Shown here: piece after piece, positions 33,421 through 45,659 of the stretch | How positions within the stretch are numbered: the first letter of the stretch is position 1 | Layout of the letters: each line of letters starts with the position of its first letter | Source: Epiperipatus broadwayi | Taxonomy: Eukaryota; Onychophora; Udeonychophora; Euonychophora; Peripatidae | Assembly (NCBI GenBank): GCA_028023455.1 | Contig: JAQFVV010012508.1 | Coordinates: forward strand, 2,785,877-2,849,876 | DNA length: 64,000 nt | Direction: 5' to 3' | The notes under the pieces: generated by a model | Seen by the model: the letters and a program-made list of their open reading frames with translations, nothing else | What the model was told of the DNA's origin: nothing | Databases searched by the model: none | Made by a program: the position numbers and the translations under genes

Positions 33421-34639
33421 ATTAAATGTTAATTTTATATTAGATTACTCCCTTACTGTCATGCCATTCCCTTCCTATTTGTAACTTTTTTTTATTTAAT
33501 TTTGTTCGATATGCTACTTGCAGTATCTATAAAATGTTTTTTAAAAATATTTTTTTACAGAAGATATGATCCAGTCAAAACATCAACATATTACTTTTAA
33601 TTCTCTGACACTATATCATTGAACTAAGGTGAGAAATGCAACAAGATTAATAATAAAATTTGAAAACACTGAAATGAATGTCTTATTCATTTCCGTGTCA
33701 GCCATGTGGTCTTCTACATGGTTGTGAGGATTCTCATAAATATAACATTCAAAAGTTTAAAAAACAATATATAACATAGAACAAATAGTTTAAAATAAAA
33801 TATTAAATATAATAATAGGAGGTAATGTGCAAATGTTAGGATAAATTGTCATATTAAATAATATAAGAGGTGTTAAAAATGTTTAAATTCAAGAAAAACT
33901 TGTAAAATATATTAAAACTCTCTTATCAAAGAATGTATTGCAAAACAATCCAGTTAAACAAAAATAGATTTTAAATAATTGAAATAAAAAAAGATTAAGC
34001 TGGTTTTGATAAGAGATTTGAAAACAACAACAAAAAATTCAGGCAATTTAATAAGTGTTTTTTTGCAAGTTCAATCAATTAATTAATGATAGATTTTTGA
34101 AAGCCTAATTAAAATAAAATCCAGTCATAAAAGGTGTTAGAAACAAGATTACCAAAGCCTGTGAAAAAATAAGATCAAATGTGTTAAAAATAAGATCAGG
34201 TGTTCAAAAATACAAAATAAAATGTATACAAAGTCAATTTACTTAAATTAAGTCATTTTGACTTCCTGTTCTAATCAAGTTGCAAAGAATGTCAATATAA
34301 TGAATGGGTAAAGAAATGGAACAACTGCCAAAATATAACCTGATCTTCTGTGAATTTGACTATTTTTAAACAAATCTCAAATCAAAATGAAGAGGTTTAC
34401 TTCAAACATCAAACAAGAAATTGTTAAAGGATATTATGGCAACTTATAAATGCGATTGATTAATACTTGCCATTGTGAAGAAATCGAACTATGGCTATAC
34501 AATTTTTGTTTTGTAAGTTTAAAAAAAAAACTATTTAGACTTTATCCTACAGTATTAAAACCAATTGTAAGCTTATTTTAGTATATTTAATCCTAACAAA
34601 TTTTATGTTATTACTTAATTCAATATTATTTATCTTTTC
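33421..34639. other. AT-rich intergenic, nothing recognised
   Basis: No feature supported. Confidence 0.5.
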
Positions 34640-34770
34640 AACATGTGTGTGATCAGGTGGGTCAGCAATATAAGATGGCACTGAGAGTTGTGGGTCGTGT
34701 GAAAGTCTGAGTTCGAATCCTGCATATATTAAGTATATAAATGCAGGTGTTAAATCTGTACAATGTATTA
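34640..34770 (+). mobile_element. SINE family B, short copy with best B box
   Basis: Contains 'gtgtgatcaggtgggtcagc' and GAGTTCGAATCC, a perfect tRNA B-box core, followed by 'tgcatatattaagtatata'. Truncated at its 5' side relative to other copies. Confidence 0.68.
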
Positions 34771-35324
34771 ATTCAATAAAGCAAATGTTTTATCTAAAAA
34801 AAATAAAATAAAGGCAGCATTTGCCTTAAGTTTTTACAAATGTTCTAGCTGCGTTTTAAACCGAGATTTGCTTTCTTTTTCTTTAATATATACTGTACAT
34901 GTTCACCAAATACTTTTTTTTTTTTGTAGAAATTGTCAGTTGGAAAATAAGCAAAGGTATAATATTTATTTTAAATGTAGAGTGTTCACGATAGTAAAAT
35001 ATGTAAAGTAAAGCATCCAAGTAATAATGGGAGTAAGAATTATTAGTAATTTTAAGTTAAAAGATTTATTTGAATCAATCGAGTTTCATTTGTATGTAAT
35101 TTAATTCTTTTGATTACTGTAAATTAGATTTTGTGTAGATAGAACTTATAATATATATGCAGTTGTTTATCCACTGTTGAATAATTAAAATATTTCTGTA
35201 TCTACATGGATTCATTTGAAATTTTGTTCTATTAAATTAGGAATCAGTCTCAAAGAGGCTATGCTTGAAGTTGAATTACAGTTTTATTAAATCAGAATTC
35301 GGACTTGAAGTGACCACTTCTCAG
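34771..35324. other. AT-rich spacer
   Basis: Nothing recognised. Confidence 0.5.
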
Positions 35325-35560
35325 AGCTATCATTGTAAGAAAGGTGTAGCGGCTATAATTATCCCATATGACACACTAGGAAACGTAAGAGTTAAATGTC
35401 TTATATTTGTAAAGTTTGACCATATGTGGAATTTTGTCCAGTGTTGTAAGAAAGGTGTAGCGGTTATAATTATCCCATATCAGACACACTAGAAAACTTA
35501 AGAGTTAAATGTCTTATATTTGTAAGGTTTGGCCATATGTAGAACTTTGTTCAGCATAAT
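35325..35560. repeat. tandem duplication, unit about 113 bp
   Basis: TGTAAGAAAGGTGTAGCGG with the following 'tataattatcccatat' occurs twice (35.33 and 35.45 kb), each continuing into 'agagttaaatgtcttatatt' and 'tggccatatg' variants. Two units, highly similar. An open frame crosses the first unit (35265-35492, +) without recognised domain. Confidence 0.75.
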
Positions 35561-36235
35561 TAAAGGCCCGGGGTTTACCCTGAGGTAAATGCTCGATTAT
35601 AAAACTATATTAGTATTATAAAGTGTAATGGAAGATTAACATTTAAAATTAATCAAAAAAAAAACCTTGGACAAGTTATAAATAATTATTGTTTTCCTCT
35701 GTGCATTCGAATTAAAATAATAATATATAAAAGTGAAGAAATGGCTTATTTCAGGTAAAATAACGTTATATCTTAATGGACATTTTGTAAATAAACTATT
35801 ATTATTTGTTAAAATAATGTGTTGACTTCTTTATATGTAATATTGTCTGGTCTGTATATTTATTCTATGCCTATTTTATTATGAATAACTTATATTCTAG
35901 ATGATCTAGCCAGGTATTACAAATAAGGGGCTAAGTAATGATCATCATCATCCTATTAAAAATATATATATGTGCTGATCTATTTCCTGAAGTTTAATAT
36001 CAGGTGGTATCCAAATCAATTAAATAAATATACATAACTGAAACATATCTAGTATAAACATTATAATATAAACCACAAATGGCAAAGGAATCCATTTTAT
36101 TATATCAATGAGTCCTGCTTTGATAACAAAATACTGACATTCTGTTGGTTTATTTAAACCGTGGCTATGATAATGTGATGTGATATATATATATATGTAA
36201 ATTAGTAATCAATGTCTATTCCAATTATAATCAAA
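35561..36235. other. AT-rich spacer
   Basis: Nothing recognised. Confidence 0.5.
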
Positions 36236-36242
36236 TATATAT

Positions 36243-36665
36243 AATTCTTCGAAAAACAATACAATAATTAAGACACTAAACAATATCTTAAAAACAAATA
36301 TCTACTATAATTTAATAGAAGTACTTTCAACTATCTAAGTAGTCATTATCAACTACATTCAAATTCTATTACAAAAAAGCTTTATAAATGTATACAAAAA
36401 CAATTACATCATACATCAATTTTCCCACACTTCATTAATTTTTATATTAGCAGCTTGTCTATTTATCAAATGCTGCTTTAAATTTCTTATTAACATAGCT
36501 TCTTTAATTTTACGTTTATTATTTCTTTCATTACATAAAATCTTAACTTTATTAAAATCAAAATCAAAACCATATATACATGTAACATTATGATTAAAAA
36601 ATACTGAAGGTGATACGTCATAATTTCTAACATTCTCGTCTTGATTTTTGCACTTGTTTATATAG
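36243..36665 (-). pseudogene. inverted 3' end of a Penelope-like element (GIY-YIG tail)
   Basis: The complement of 38.20-38.62 kb. On the minus strand it encodes the C-terminal part of the GIY-YIG endonuclease domain (FDFDFNKVKILC-like, then KRKIKEAMLIR-like) plus the 3' untranslated region. It meets the plus-strand body of the element head-on near 36665. An inverted copy of the terminal segment at one end is a recognised structural habit of Penelope elements. Confidence 0.75.
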
Positions 36666-38625
36666 AAACATTATTAAAAGATGTTCTTGGATTTGAAAAA
36701 TATACTATTAGTTCATGTGTACATTTGATACATGTGAGATGTACAGTTCAATAGATAGATTAAAATCTATACAAATTATATTAGAAAAAGTTGATGTTAC
36801 GAAAGTAAAATTTATAAATGATGTGTTATATTTTATTGATAAATATATATATATGGTATGTTGAATGAAGATTGTTATAAAATGGATAATAGTTGGACTA
36901 TGGGTTTTCCAGTAGTTTCACAAATATATAGTTTTGTAATATCAAGATATGAAGATATAATTCTTAATAATAATAAATATTATCAACTTGATGATATTTT
37001 TGTTCGTGAAGTTTAGATGTAATAAATTTGTTATTTAATGAATTAAAGAGTTTAGAAGGTTTAAATGGAGTAAATCTTTTGAAAAAAAAAAAGTCAATTC
37101 AATATTTGGATATTAAAGTTACTCGTAATAAAAATAAATTAAGTTATTGTATGGTTATAAAAGATATTGAAAAAAGAGGATATATTCCTTGGGATTCAAA
37201 GATGCCAATAGTACATAAATTAGCTGGTTTAAAATCATTTTTCTTTAGGAATAATAAGTTATGTAAATATAATTATGATAAAATAAGTAATATAAATGTA
37301 TTTACTGTGGATTTATTAAATATTGAATATAATCATAAATTAATTTATAATATTGTTAGTAAGTTTAATAATAATTAATATTTTAAATGCTACGGATATT
37401 GATAAAATGAAATATACATGGATAATCAATACCATTTATTTGTAATGAACAAGTGAAATTTATAAGACAGATATATAAAAATATATGTAGAGTCACATTT
37501 TATACTACTCCTAATTTAATTAGATTGATAAATAATTCAAAAAATAGATGTAGTATTTTAAATCAAAGTTGTGCAATATATAAATGGTGGTGTGTTTGTG
37601 GAAATTGGAAAAAAGATCAAAGGAGCATTTATTGCTATATAAATATAATTATATACACAACTTTTCACTTCTTTTTCTTTTTAAATTATAGCTCCATGAT
37701 AATAAATATATAAATTCAACATTTCTTTTCTTTTTAAAACTTGTTTTATTCCAAACTATAATTTTCTTTCTCTTTCATACAACATTTCAACTACATTCTG
37801 TAGTCATTATCAAGTTTCCTGTTTCTTCTGGATACCACTGTCTCTATTACTGCCCGCTCACTCTTTGCTTTTAAGGCTTTTACAATACGGGTATTCCCGT
37901 ATTGTAAAAGCCTTAAAAGCAGAGAGTGAGCGGGCAGTAAAAGCCTTAAAAGCAGAGAGTGAGTGGGCAGTAATAGAGACAGTGGTATCCAGAAGAAACA
38001 GGATTCCCCGTATTGTAAAAGCCTTAAAAGCAGAGAGTGAGCGGGCAGTAATAGAGACAGTGGTATCCAGAAGAAACAGGAAACTTGATAATGACTACAG
38101 AATGTAGTTGAAATGTATGGAAGAGAAAGAAAATTATAGTTTGGAATAAAACAAGTTTTAAAAAGAAAAGGAATGTTGAATTTATATATTTATTGCTATA
38201 TAAACAAGTGCAAAAATCAAGATGAGAGTGTTAGAAATGATAACGTATCACCTTCACTATTTTTTGATCAAAATGTTACATGTATATATCTTTTTGATTT
38301 TGATTTTAATAAAGTTAAGATTTTATGTATTGAAAGAAATAATAATAAACGTAAAATTAAAGAAGCTATGTTAATAAGAAATGGAAAGCAGCATTTGATA
38401 AATAGATAAGCTACTAATATAAAAATTAATGAATTATGGGAAAATTGATGTATGACTTAATTGTTTTTGTATACATTTGTAACGGTTTTTTGTAATAGAA
38501 TTTGAATATAGTTGATAACAACTACTTAGCTAATTGAAAGTACTTCTATTAAATTGTAGTAGATATTTGTTTTTAAAATATTGTTTACTGTATTAATTAT
38601 TGTATTGTTTTTTGAAGAAAAGTTA
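36666..38625 (+). pseudogene. Penelope-like retroelement body (RT and GIY-YIG relic)
   Basis: Broken frames in Penelope order. An RT-like piece has TMGFPVVSQIYSF and LDDIFV. An open 116-codon frame (37028-37378) has SIQYLDIKVTRNKNKLS and YIPWDSKMPIVHK, the PLE block with HP/K and basic residues. A linker has KFIRQIYKNICRVTFYTTPN and WWCVCGNW. The GIY-YIG C-terminus lies at 38.17-38.41 kb (VTCIYLFDFDFNKVKILC, RKIKEAMLIRNG). It is split by the foldback at 37644-38187 and by stops, so inactive. Confidence 0.78.
37644..38187. mobile_element. foldback element inserted in the PLE, 17-bp TSD
   Basis: Perfect TSD ATTTATTGCTATATAAA (37627-37643 and 38188-38204) shows it split the GIY-YIG coding region after the PLE was in place. 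Arms of about 190 bp contain 'tattccaaactataattttc', TTGATAATGACTAC, TGTAGTTGAAATG and 'gaaacaggaaacttgataat'. The centre has tandem blocks of GCCTTAAAAGCAGAGAGTGA. The long variable-type TSD points to a retro-like insertion. The ACTAC/GTAGT hairpin with TGAAAT could be a decayed hammerhead. Confidence 0.78.
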
Positions 38626-38639
38626 AAGCCTTCATGAAT

Positions 38640-39111
38640 GAAAGATGTGAATAAAATTTTTAAGATTTTCTCATATCAACATTTTATCTCAATTTCACCT
38701 ATTATAACTCGGGTAATATGAATAGGCTGGTGGACCATAAAATCTTGAATATATAATAAAAACACACATACATGAAAAAATTCAAAATTTCCTTACACAC
38801 ATATGTGTAATAAAAACATTATTTTTAGCAGCTGAAATCTTCATTCAAACTGTATGTGTGTGTATATATTTATAAACAAGAGTAAATTTTATCAATATTG
38901 ATTATAGTGTTTATATGAAAATAATCAAGACAAACCTTTTTTTATTATAATTTGATTTGTAATAAAATTATGCATAGAAAGAAAAAGATTCGAAAGGTGG
39001 GTATGTATTTTACTATAAGTGCAATGAAATTCACTATAAATCAAAAGGGGGAGGGGGCATTATTGAGATTATTGGTATGTCCCATAGAATAATGTCAGAA
39101 GTTCAATTTAT
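38640..39111. other. AT-rich spacer
   Basis: Nothing recognised. Confidence 0.5.
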
Positions 39112-39566
39112 TAAAACAGGCAAAACTCTCCATACAGAAGTGCCACTCAGTGCAAGCCAGAGTAATCAATGGATGCCAGAAGGCTTGTGCATAAAATCCC
39201 TATCTGGTATCTACTCATCCAATATCCCCAGACTAGTTTCTAGCTTGTGGCTTTTGTCAGTGAGGAGCCTTGGATCTGAGAGCACTGCACCTAGATCTTA
39301 GGATCTAATGCAACCCTCCAGCAGCTACCTTTTATCTCTACTTAACTACAAAACTATGAGAATAGAATTGAAAACAATAATATTTTCAATCCAAGCTCCT
39401 TAGCTTATATCGTCATATAGGTCTGAACTCAGTTCAATACCCATATTTTTTGGTGTCTTTGCTTCTTTAATAACCATAGCCATGACTATCCTATTAGGCA
39501 GGATTGGTGTTAAACCATTAAACATCACATTATCACCATTTCTTATGCTCGCTCATAACTGTTATT
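39112..39566 (-). mobile_element. family A, one complete unit in single orientation
   Basis: Runs from AAAACAGGCAAAACTC through the ribozyme segment, CCTAGATCTTAGG, the AACTCAGTTCA block and the tail ATCACATTATCACC to GCTCATAACTGTTATT, about 455 bp, so it is a useful reference monomer. The minus-strand core reads CTGACAA, losing a conserved G, and is probably inactive. It abuts an RTE LINE relic; no TSD detected. Confidence 0.82.
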
Positions 39567-40440
39567 GGGAAATCCCAAATGCAGATAATTCAGTTTAAAT
39601 ATGATTCTGATGAAGAAGTGAAAGACGTATAAATATGCAGAATGCCTTGGAATGGATTTTAAAGCAACATCTCATAGGAAACATTAATATTAAAATTGAA
39701 AATAATTGAAAGACAAAGATAAAAATAAAAGAAGACACAGATTTAAGTATTTGAATACACACAAAAAAAATCAGAAAGACAATAAACAACAAAGCGAAAT
39801 AATACAAATGCAGAAGAATTGGATTATAATTTGATTAATAGTTGAACGTATTTGTTCAGGCTTCAATGAGCTATTACATAACTGCTATGCAAATAGAATA
39901 AACAAAAAATTAGCAATACAACTAAATGTTGTGATGAGTTGAAACAAGGTTTACAAACAAAGAAGAGACTTGAAAATAATTAAAAATAACCTATTTTAAA
40001 AAAGTAAATATTAAGAATTCTATAAAATGACATAAAAATAAATAATGTCACAAATAAAAAACTTAAGCTCATGAAATGATGTGGAAAAATATATCAAAGA
40101 TATAAAAAGTCATTTTGGTATGGAGAGAAAAGTTTTTCTTTTATCAGTGAAATAGACGGTATGATTACTAAAACAGAAATGACACCGTCAAGTATAGAAG
40201 ACTTCTGCACATAACTGGAGAACAAAGTAGCTTATACAATAACATCAAATGTAATGCCATATATTCCTAAAAACTAGTAATGCAAGTGATTACATTTGTA
40301 ATAAATGGAAAATGTTCAGAAAATGTCTAAATGATAAAGATATACTAGACAAATTGAAAAATGCAATAGTGAGTTTGAATTTAAAAATATATTGGGAGTG
40401 ACAGAAGGACCTATTAATCTTTTATCAGTTCTATGTAACA
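39567..40440 (+). pseudogene. decayed RTE-like LINE copy
   Basis: Matches scattered points of the 57.3-60.6 kb LINE in order: 'ccaaatgcagataattca' with 'gatgaagaagtgaaaga' (endonuclease region), 'aaaagtcattttggtatgga', then 'tgtctaaatgataaagatat' and 'cttttatcagttctatgtaa' (RT region, the NYRPISLLSVLYK block). Large deletions and many stops. Confidence 0.65.
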
Positions 40441-40460
40441 CTACATATTTTATATATATA

Positions 40461-40680
40461 TTAAGGCTATCGTCTTAAGACTATGTGCCTGAACTTCGAT
40501 AGTAGGGACTTCTACAAATCTTTATTAACACAAGATTCACCTATATATTTAAAAAAGTAGGTTGAAGATAAGAGTGGCTGGCTCTCTTGTCTTTTAAAGT
40601 CATTAATCTTGTGTTAAAGATTTGTAGAGGTCGCTACTATTGAAGTTCAGGCGCATAGTCTTAAGATGATAGCCTTAATA
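40461..40680. mobile_element. foldback MITE, family F
   Basis: Inverted repeats of about 85 bp starting TTAAGGCTATCGTCTTAAGA and containing 'gcctgaacttc', 'ctacaaatcttta' and 'aacacaagatt'. Only a short centre separates them. TA-rich runs on both sides fit a TA target. It interrupts or abuts the LINE relic. Confidence 0.75.
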
Positions 40681-40854
40681 TATATATATATTACTTATGT
40701 AATGAGTATGTGCTTAATACATTAATAATAATTACCACATATTTAAATAAAATGTTCATTACAGAAAAATCATTGTAATAAAATTAATGAATTATAATGG
40801 TAGTAATATGGTTTATAAATACCAATAATAAACCGCAGAAGTACTTTCAGTTAA

Positions 40855-41230
40855 TTTCTTAACCTTCTCCAACTAAAAGCCATTTAAATTCAAATATAGC
40901 GGAAGTATCATCTAACCATACCTAAAGACTCATGAATTTTAGCATTAGTAAATTGTCTATTCATTAGAACCATCCTGTTCCTATTTATAAAAATAGCCTT
41001 CTTAATTTTTCTTTCATTATAATTTCTCTTCTCGTTAAAAATCTTAACATTTTCCAAATCAAAATTGAAAGTAAACTTGTTTTTTCATGATAAAAAAAAA
41101 GAGATGCTGTTATTAAATCATTATTTGTGTTATTGTTTATGTTTTTATAACAATTGATTTCCTTTGAACCTTTTCTCAATATAACACCTCGATTCACCTA
41201 TGTACAAACCATGCACTTACATAAAATTTG
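40855..41230 (-). pseudogene. Penelope-like GIY-YIG domain relic
   Basis: Minus-strand frames, with a frameshift, give KEINCYKNINNNTNNDLITA, then FNFDLENVKIF and NERKIKKAIFINRNRMVLMN. This is the C-terminal half of a PLE GIY-YIG endonuclease, similar in order to 38.2-38.4 kb but diverged in sequence. RT is absent. Confidence 0.65.
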
Positions 41231-41319
41231 ATACATAATGTTACTTTTTTTTTTAAAAGATGTATTTTTGAATTGTTGACCAATCTACTAACATTATATA
41301 ATTAAAAGGAATTTGAATC

Positions 41320-41935
41320 AGAAAATCCTATCCAGTGTCTACTCATCCAACATACCCAGATTAGTTTCTAGCATGTGGCCTTCATCAGTGAGAGAAGTCT
41401 TGGATTTGAGAGCACTGCACTTCCTTAGCATTTAATACAATCCTCTATCAGTCACCTTTTATGTATTTGGTTAACTATAAAGCTAGGAACCCAAGATGAA
41501 AACATCATAAATGTTTCCAGCCCAAGTTTATTCACTTGTATAGTCATACAGATCTGAACTCAGTTCAGTATCTAAACATTTTGGTAACTTTGGCTTTTCA
41601 AAAACTATAGTCACCATTATTCTATGTGCAGAATAGGTATAAAACTGTTGAAATATCACATGGCCAGCATTTCATATGTTTACATAAGCTGTTAATAAGA
41701 GTACAAAACTTTCATATGCAAGCCTTCATAATCAATGAATGCAAAAAGGTTTGTGCCTAAAATCCCTATCTGGTATCTACTCATCCAACATCCCCAGACC
41801 AGTTTCTAGCTTGTGGCTTTCATCAGTGAGGAGCCTTGGATTTGAGAGCACTGCACCTAGATCTTAGGACCTAATACAACTCTGAAGTAGCCACCTTTTA
41901 TCTATACTGTAAGGAGAGTTTGGTACTCTTACATT
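41320..41935 (-). mobile_element. family A, two direct units (tandem)
   Basis: Two same-orientation minus-strand units, the first starting in mid-unit (41.32 kb) and the second at about 41.70 kb (GTACAAAACTTTCATATGC). The predicted ribozyme cut sites (41359/41358 and 41797/41796) are 438 nt apart. The first ribozyme has ATC in place of GTC, and the second is intact. More diverged from other copies, so likely older. No TSD identified. Confidence 0.8.
41780..41846 (-). ncRNA. type I hammerhead ribozyme candidate (covarying stem II)
   Basis: Minus-strand CTGATGA, stem II AGC-CACAA-GCT, GAAAC, stem III AC-TG-GT and GTC. Stem I TGGGGA/TCCTCA and the outer helix TTGGAT/ATCCAA are intact. The AGC/GCT stem, against GGC/GCC elsewhere, is a compensatory change that supports the fold. 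Confidence 0.78.
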
Positions 41936-42531
41936 CAATTATTATTATTGGGAAGTAAACCAATAAAGGTCGCAAGTAGTATATGGCATCGATATTAAAA
42001 ATTCCTGGCAAAAATGGGTTTTCTTGCAAATTTTATAGTATGCAGGAAGATTAACAAATACTTGCTTAGTAACTATTATTAATAGAAGAGCAGGTAAATT
42101 ATAATTAATTTAAAATTCCTTGGCTCATTTCAGATTTGCAAAATTTTCTAATTTAAAAAAAAAAAACGTCTTTTTTAACACTCTCATTAAAAACCCAAGT
42201 TCCACCACCATAAAAAAACGATTGGTTCATTGCAAATAGGCTTACTAATTTATAAACATTTACCTTTTATTTTCTTTAATTTTGTTTGGATAATAGGAGT
42301 TTTTGAAAAATAAATATTCAAATCATTTAACTTCTACTTAAAAATATACATTTGGTTAAAGGGATATAATTTTTAATTTTCAAATGAATATTAGTGGCAA
42401 TATTTATCATGCTAACATAAGTTTAATTACAATCGTGTAATAAGAAATAACAATTTTATCACTTAAGCAAATGACCCAAAATGTAGATTATGTCAATGGT
42501 CTTTATGAATTGCTAAAACTATTAATACTAA
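41936..42531. other. AT-rich spacer, nothing recognised
   Basis: No feature supported. Confidence 0.5.
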
Positions 42532-42533
42532 TA

Positions 42534-43852
42534 CATATAATACACTCCACCGTTTGATGGCGCTGGTTTTTACCCAATGCACATTAATATACATGTTGAC
42601 GGGCCAACGATGTGGTAAAATATATGGTAAATTTTAGACATTTATATACAATCTTTTTTTAATTTTGTTCTTTTTTTTAATATACGGTATTATTTTTTTT
42701 AAATACTTTTCAAAAATAGTATGGGGTTTTTTTTGGACTAAAGCCTTAAGGATTTCGTTTTTCTATCCAGTATTTGTTTTTTTTGGACTAAAGCCTTAAG
42801 GATTTCGTTTTTCTATCCAGTATTTTTTATTTTATATATATATTTTAAACACTTTTCGAAAATAATATGGTTTGTTTTTTTTTTTACTAAAGACTTAAAC
42901 ATTTCGTTTTTAATAAACAAACATTTTGTTTTTAGATGGTGGAGGCAAGTTGGTTTGCTTTTTAATTATCATCTTTTTACATTTTTTTTTGGATATACTT
43001 TTTTTTTTAACATTTATGCTACCGAAAAGTTCTTTATTTTTAGATGGTGGAAAGGGGGTTGGTTTGCTTATTAATTATCGACTTCTTTGATATTTGATTT
43101 ATTTTTAACATTTATGCTACGAGAAGTTGTTACTTAATTTTTATGCTTTTTAAAAAAATCCTTAAACATTTTGTTTTTAATAAACCTACAGTTTGTTTTT
43201 CATTGGAGAGCGGGTTTAGTTTTCTTTTCAATTATGTAAATAACAACAAATTTTCCATGAAATAATTTGGACATTTATTGAATAAAAAATAAAATAAACT
43301 TTTTACAAGTTATAAACATTTTGGCATACAAACAACAAAACTGTGGCCAGCAATTCACTGAGCTTCAATGAATTTTTTACACTTGCTGTTGCCATTTTAT
43401 TATCCTTGCACGGAATCATGCGAAAACATGCATTTTCGCATGAACTTGCTGAACTCTGCTTTTCAACCTAACCTTTTGCAGTTGTGTTCAGTTACAAATC
43501 ATAGGGAAGCATGTGTGATGGGCTGACAATTCTTAATATGTACTACTATTTCGATTAAGCTTTCTCACAATTATTCGGAAATGAATATTTTAAGACTTTT
43601 GCATACCTAAAATATAGCTACTATCAAATCATACCACAGAGATAGGTCAATTGTACTCACTTGAGGAATACTTTCACAACCTAATGGGCGTGGTATTTCA
43701 TTACATAATCGTAGAATGCATCACCATCAAGTGGCCTGTTACAGCTACAACAATACTGTTGTAGTGTTAGCCTTAAGTTAGGCTGCTAAAATGGCATATT
43801 GATGTGCATTGGGCAAAAAGCAGCATCATCAAGCGGTGGAGTGTATTATATG
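42534..43852. mobile_element. TA-flanked DNA transposon, nonautonomous, 51-bp TIRs
   Basis: Terminal inverted repeats of about 51 bp (42534-42584 and 43802-43852) begin CATATAATACACTCCACCG and end in CCAATGCACAT. TA lies at both edges (42532-42533, 43853-43854), suggesting a Tc1/mariner-type target. The 1.3-kb interior has no transposase frame. It contains a direct repeat of 'ggactaaagccttaaggatt' (42.74 and 42.79 kb) and related 'catttcgtttttaataaac' motifs. Family not identified. Confidence 0.78.
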
Positions 43853-43854
43853 TA

Positions 43855-45174
43855 CTGGTACCAAAATATTTATTTTATTTTATTTAAATTTTTTTAATGA
43901 AACAAATTGGTACTTACATAGTGTGCTTGCTGGAAGCTTGCCATCCATTTTTTAAATAAAATAATCCCATTTTCAGGGGCTTACAACACATTGTGTAAAC
44001 AATATGGCTGTCCATATGTTATTGTATTCAATAATTAATTTTTTTTATTAAAATTATAAAGAAACACAAAAGTCCAAAAGGTTGTAATTCAAAATTTTTT
44101 TAATGTAAATACAGTAAATAATTTTTTTGAAAAAACACCATTTATTAGATTATAGCAAACATGCAGATCGACATCACTTTTCAGGCAGGCATTATCCCAT
44201 AATTTTGAAAATATTCCTCTGCATCTTGATCTGCCGATGAAATATACCAAATTTGAATCATATTTCTGGTTTTGTCAATTAAATATTCCAGATTTTAATC
44301 ATATTTCCAAAAAGGACATAAGGATTTCCTGGTAGGAGCATTCTCGGTCCTTAATAATGATATTTTGAAAATAGCTATTAAGATGATTACACATTTTATA
44401 GATTGTTTCTTCTTTGTGACTTCATGATTATTTAAACGGGTAAATTTTTCACTAATTTGGATAAAGCAGAATGAATGTCATCTACTGAACTGAAGGGATA
44501 TATTAAGTTTAGAATATATTTAAAAAAAATCATTAAGATTGAAATGTAATAGCTCCATCCCTTCCCATTTTACAACAGAGTTCTTTGAAGTAGAAACCAA
44601 ACATAAAAAATGTTATGTAGTGTTGATGATGAAATTTTTAATTAGATTTGATTAAAAAATCTTCTTGGTTCCTAATATTCTAGTACACTGAGGATAGTGC
44701 CATTTTTTTTTTTAAGGAATCACTACAGAATGTTTTAAAAGATCTGTGAAGGCTTCGGTTTAGTAATAAATGTTCTAAATCTCGTTATGTTCAATTGGAC
44801 AGCGATTAAAAAAAAGCACTTTAATGAGCTTAAATAGTTGTCAGTTTGAGAACATGAAAAGAATATTGAAATATCTTCAAAGACTTTAGATAGGCTACAA
44901 AACTATATACTGAGATTAGGTCAGATTTCAATATGTTGCAGTTTCATTTAATAAATTTTAAAAAAATGTAACTTCTTCAATTAAATTAATTATATTATTG
45001 AATTTTACTTTCAATAATAATTTATTTGCATTCTATTTAGATCTAATTCTAGGTACATAAACAGCTACAATTGAAATCAATTACAACTTATGAGGTTTTT
45101 TTTATATAAGCAAAAGGTGAGTGAGATAGTCTATCAATTAACCAATTCATAAGGTTAAGATTCAGTATAGCTGA
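43855..45174. other. AT-rich intergenic, nothing recognised
   Basis: No feature supported. Confidence 0.45.
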
Positions 45175-45650
45175 ATCCTTTGAGTAGAGTTCAATCAAGT
45201 TTTGTTCTGGGATAGGGAGCACCTGGATTTAGGCTTTCTGTGGGTACAGACGGTTGAGATTGGTATGGTGATGTGATTAAAGTCTAAACTGTCCCCATGT
45301 CTGGTCCACCAACCAGGGTTGACTAGTGCGTTTATCATCCTCTTTAATTTTACACAGGGTACTGAAGAAGAGTTTATCAATGGGGTCATCACAACCTTTA
45401 TTGAATGTGACTATACATCTGAATGACCAGATTGAAAAGTTAACAAATGTCGCAAGACGTATCAATGCAATGTTTCTTTTTTCGAATGCAGGCTTGAGCA
45501 TGATGTAGGCAGGGTCTGAATTGTTGTTTCTATTCAGTACTAGGTTACATAGTATGTCCATGATCCGCAATAATCAAGAATATGGACCATGGACTCCTAC
45601 TGTTTCATGCATAAAGGGCAGAGGGGGTCGATATTATATCCCCTTTACAT
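45175..45650 (-). pseudogene. LINE C-terminal zinc-knuckle relic
   Basis: The minus-strand reading gives CPLCMKQ, a stop, then ESMVHILDYC: a C-x2-C-x8-H-x4-C knuckle interrupted by one stop. A 97-codon frame (45570-45277) follows, ending in QPWLVDQTWGQFRL. Better base composition than the surroundings and antisense to nothing else. Fits the C-terminus of an APE-type LINE different from family K; the RT is not present. Confidence 0.5.
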
Positions 45651-45659
45651 GGAAATGAG

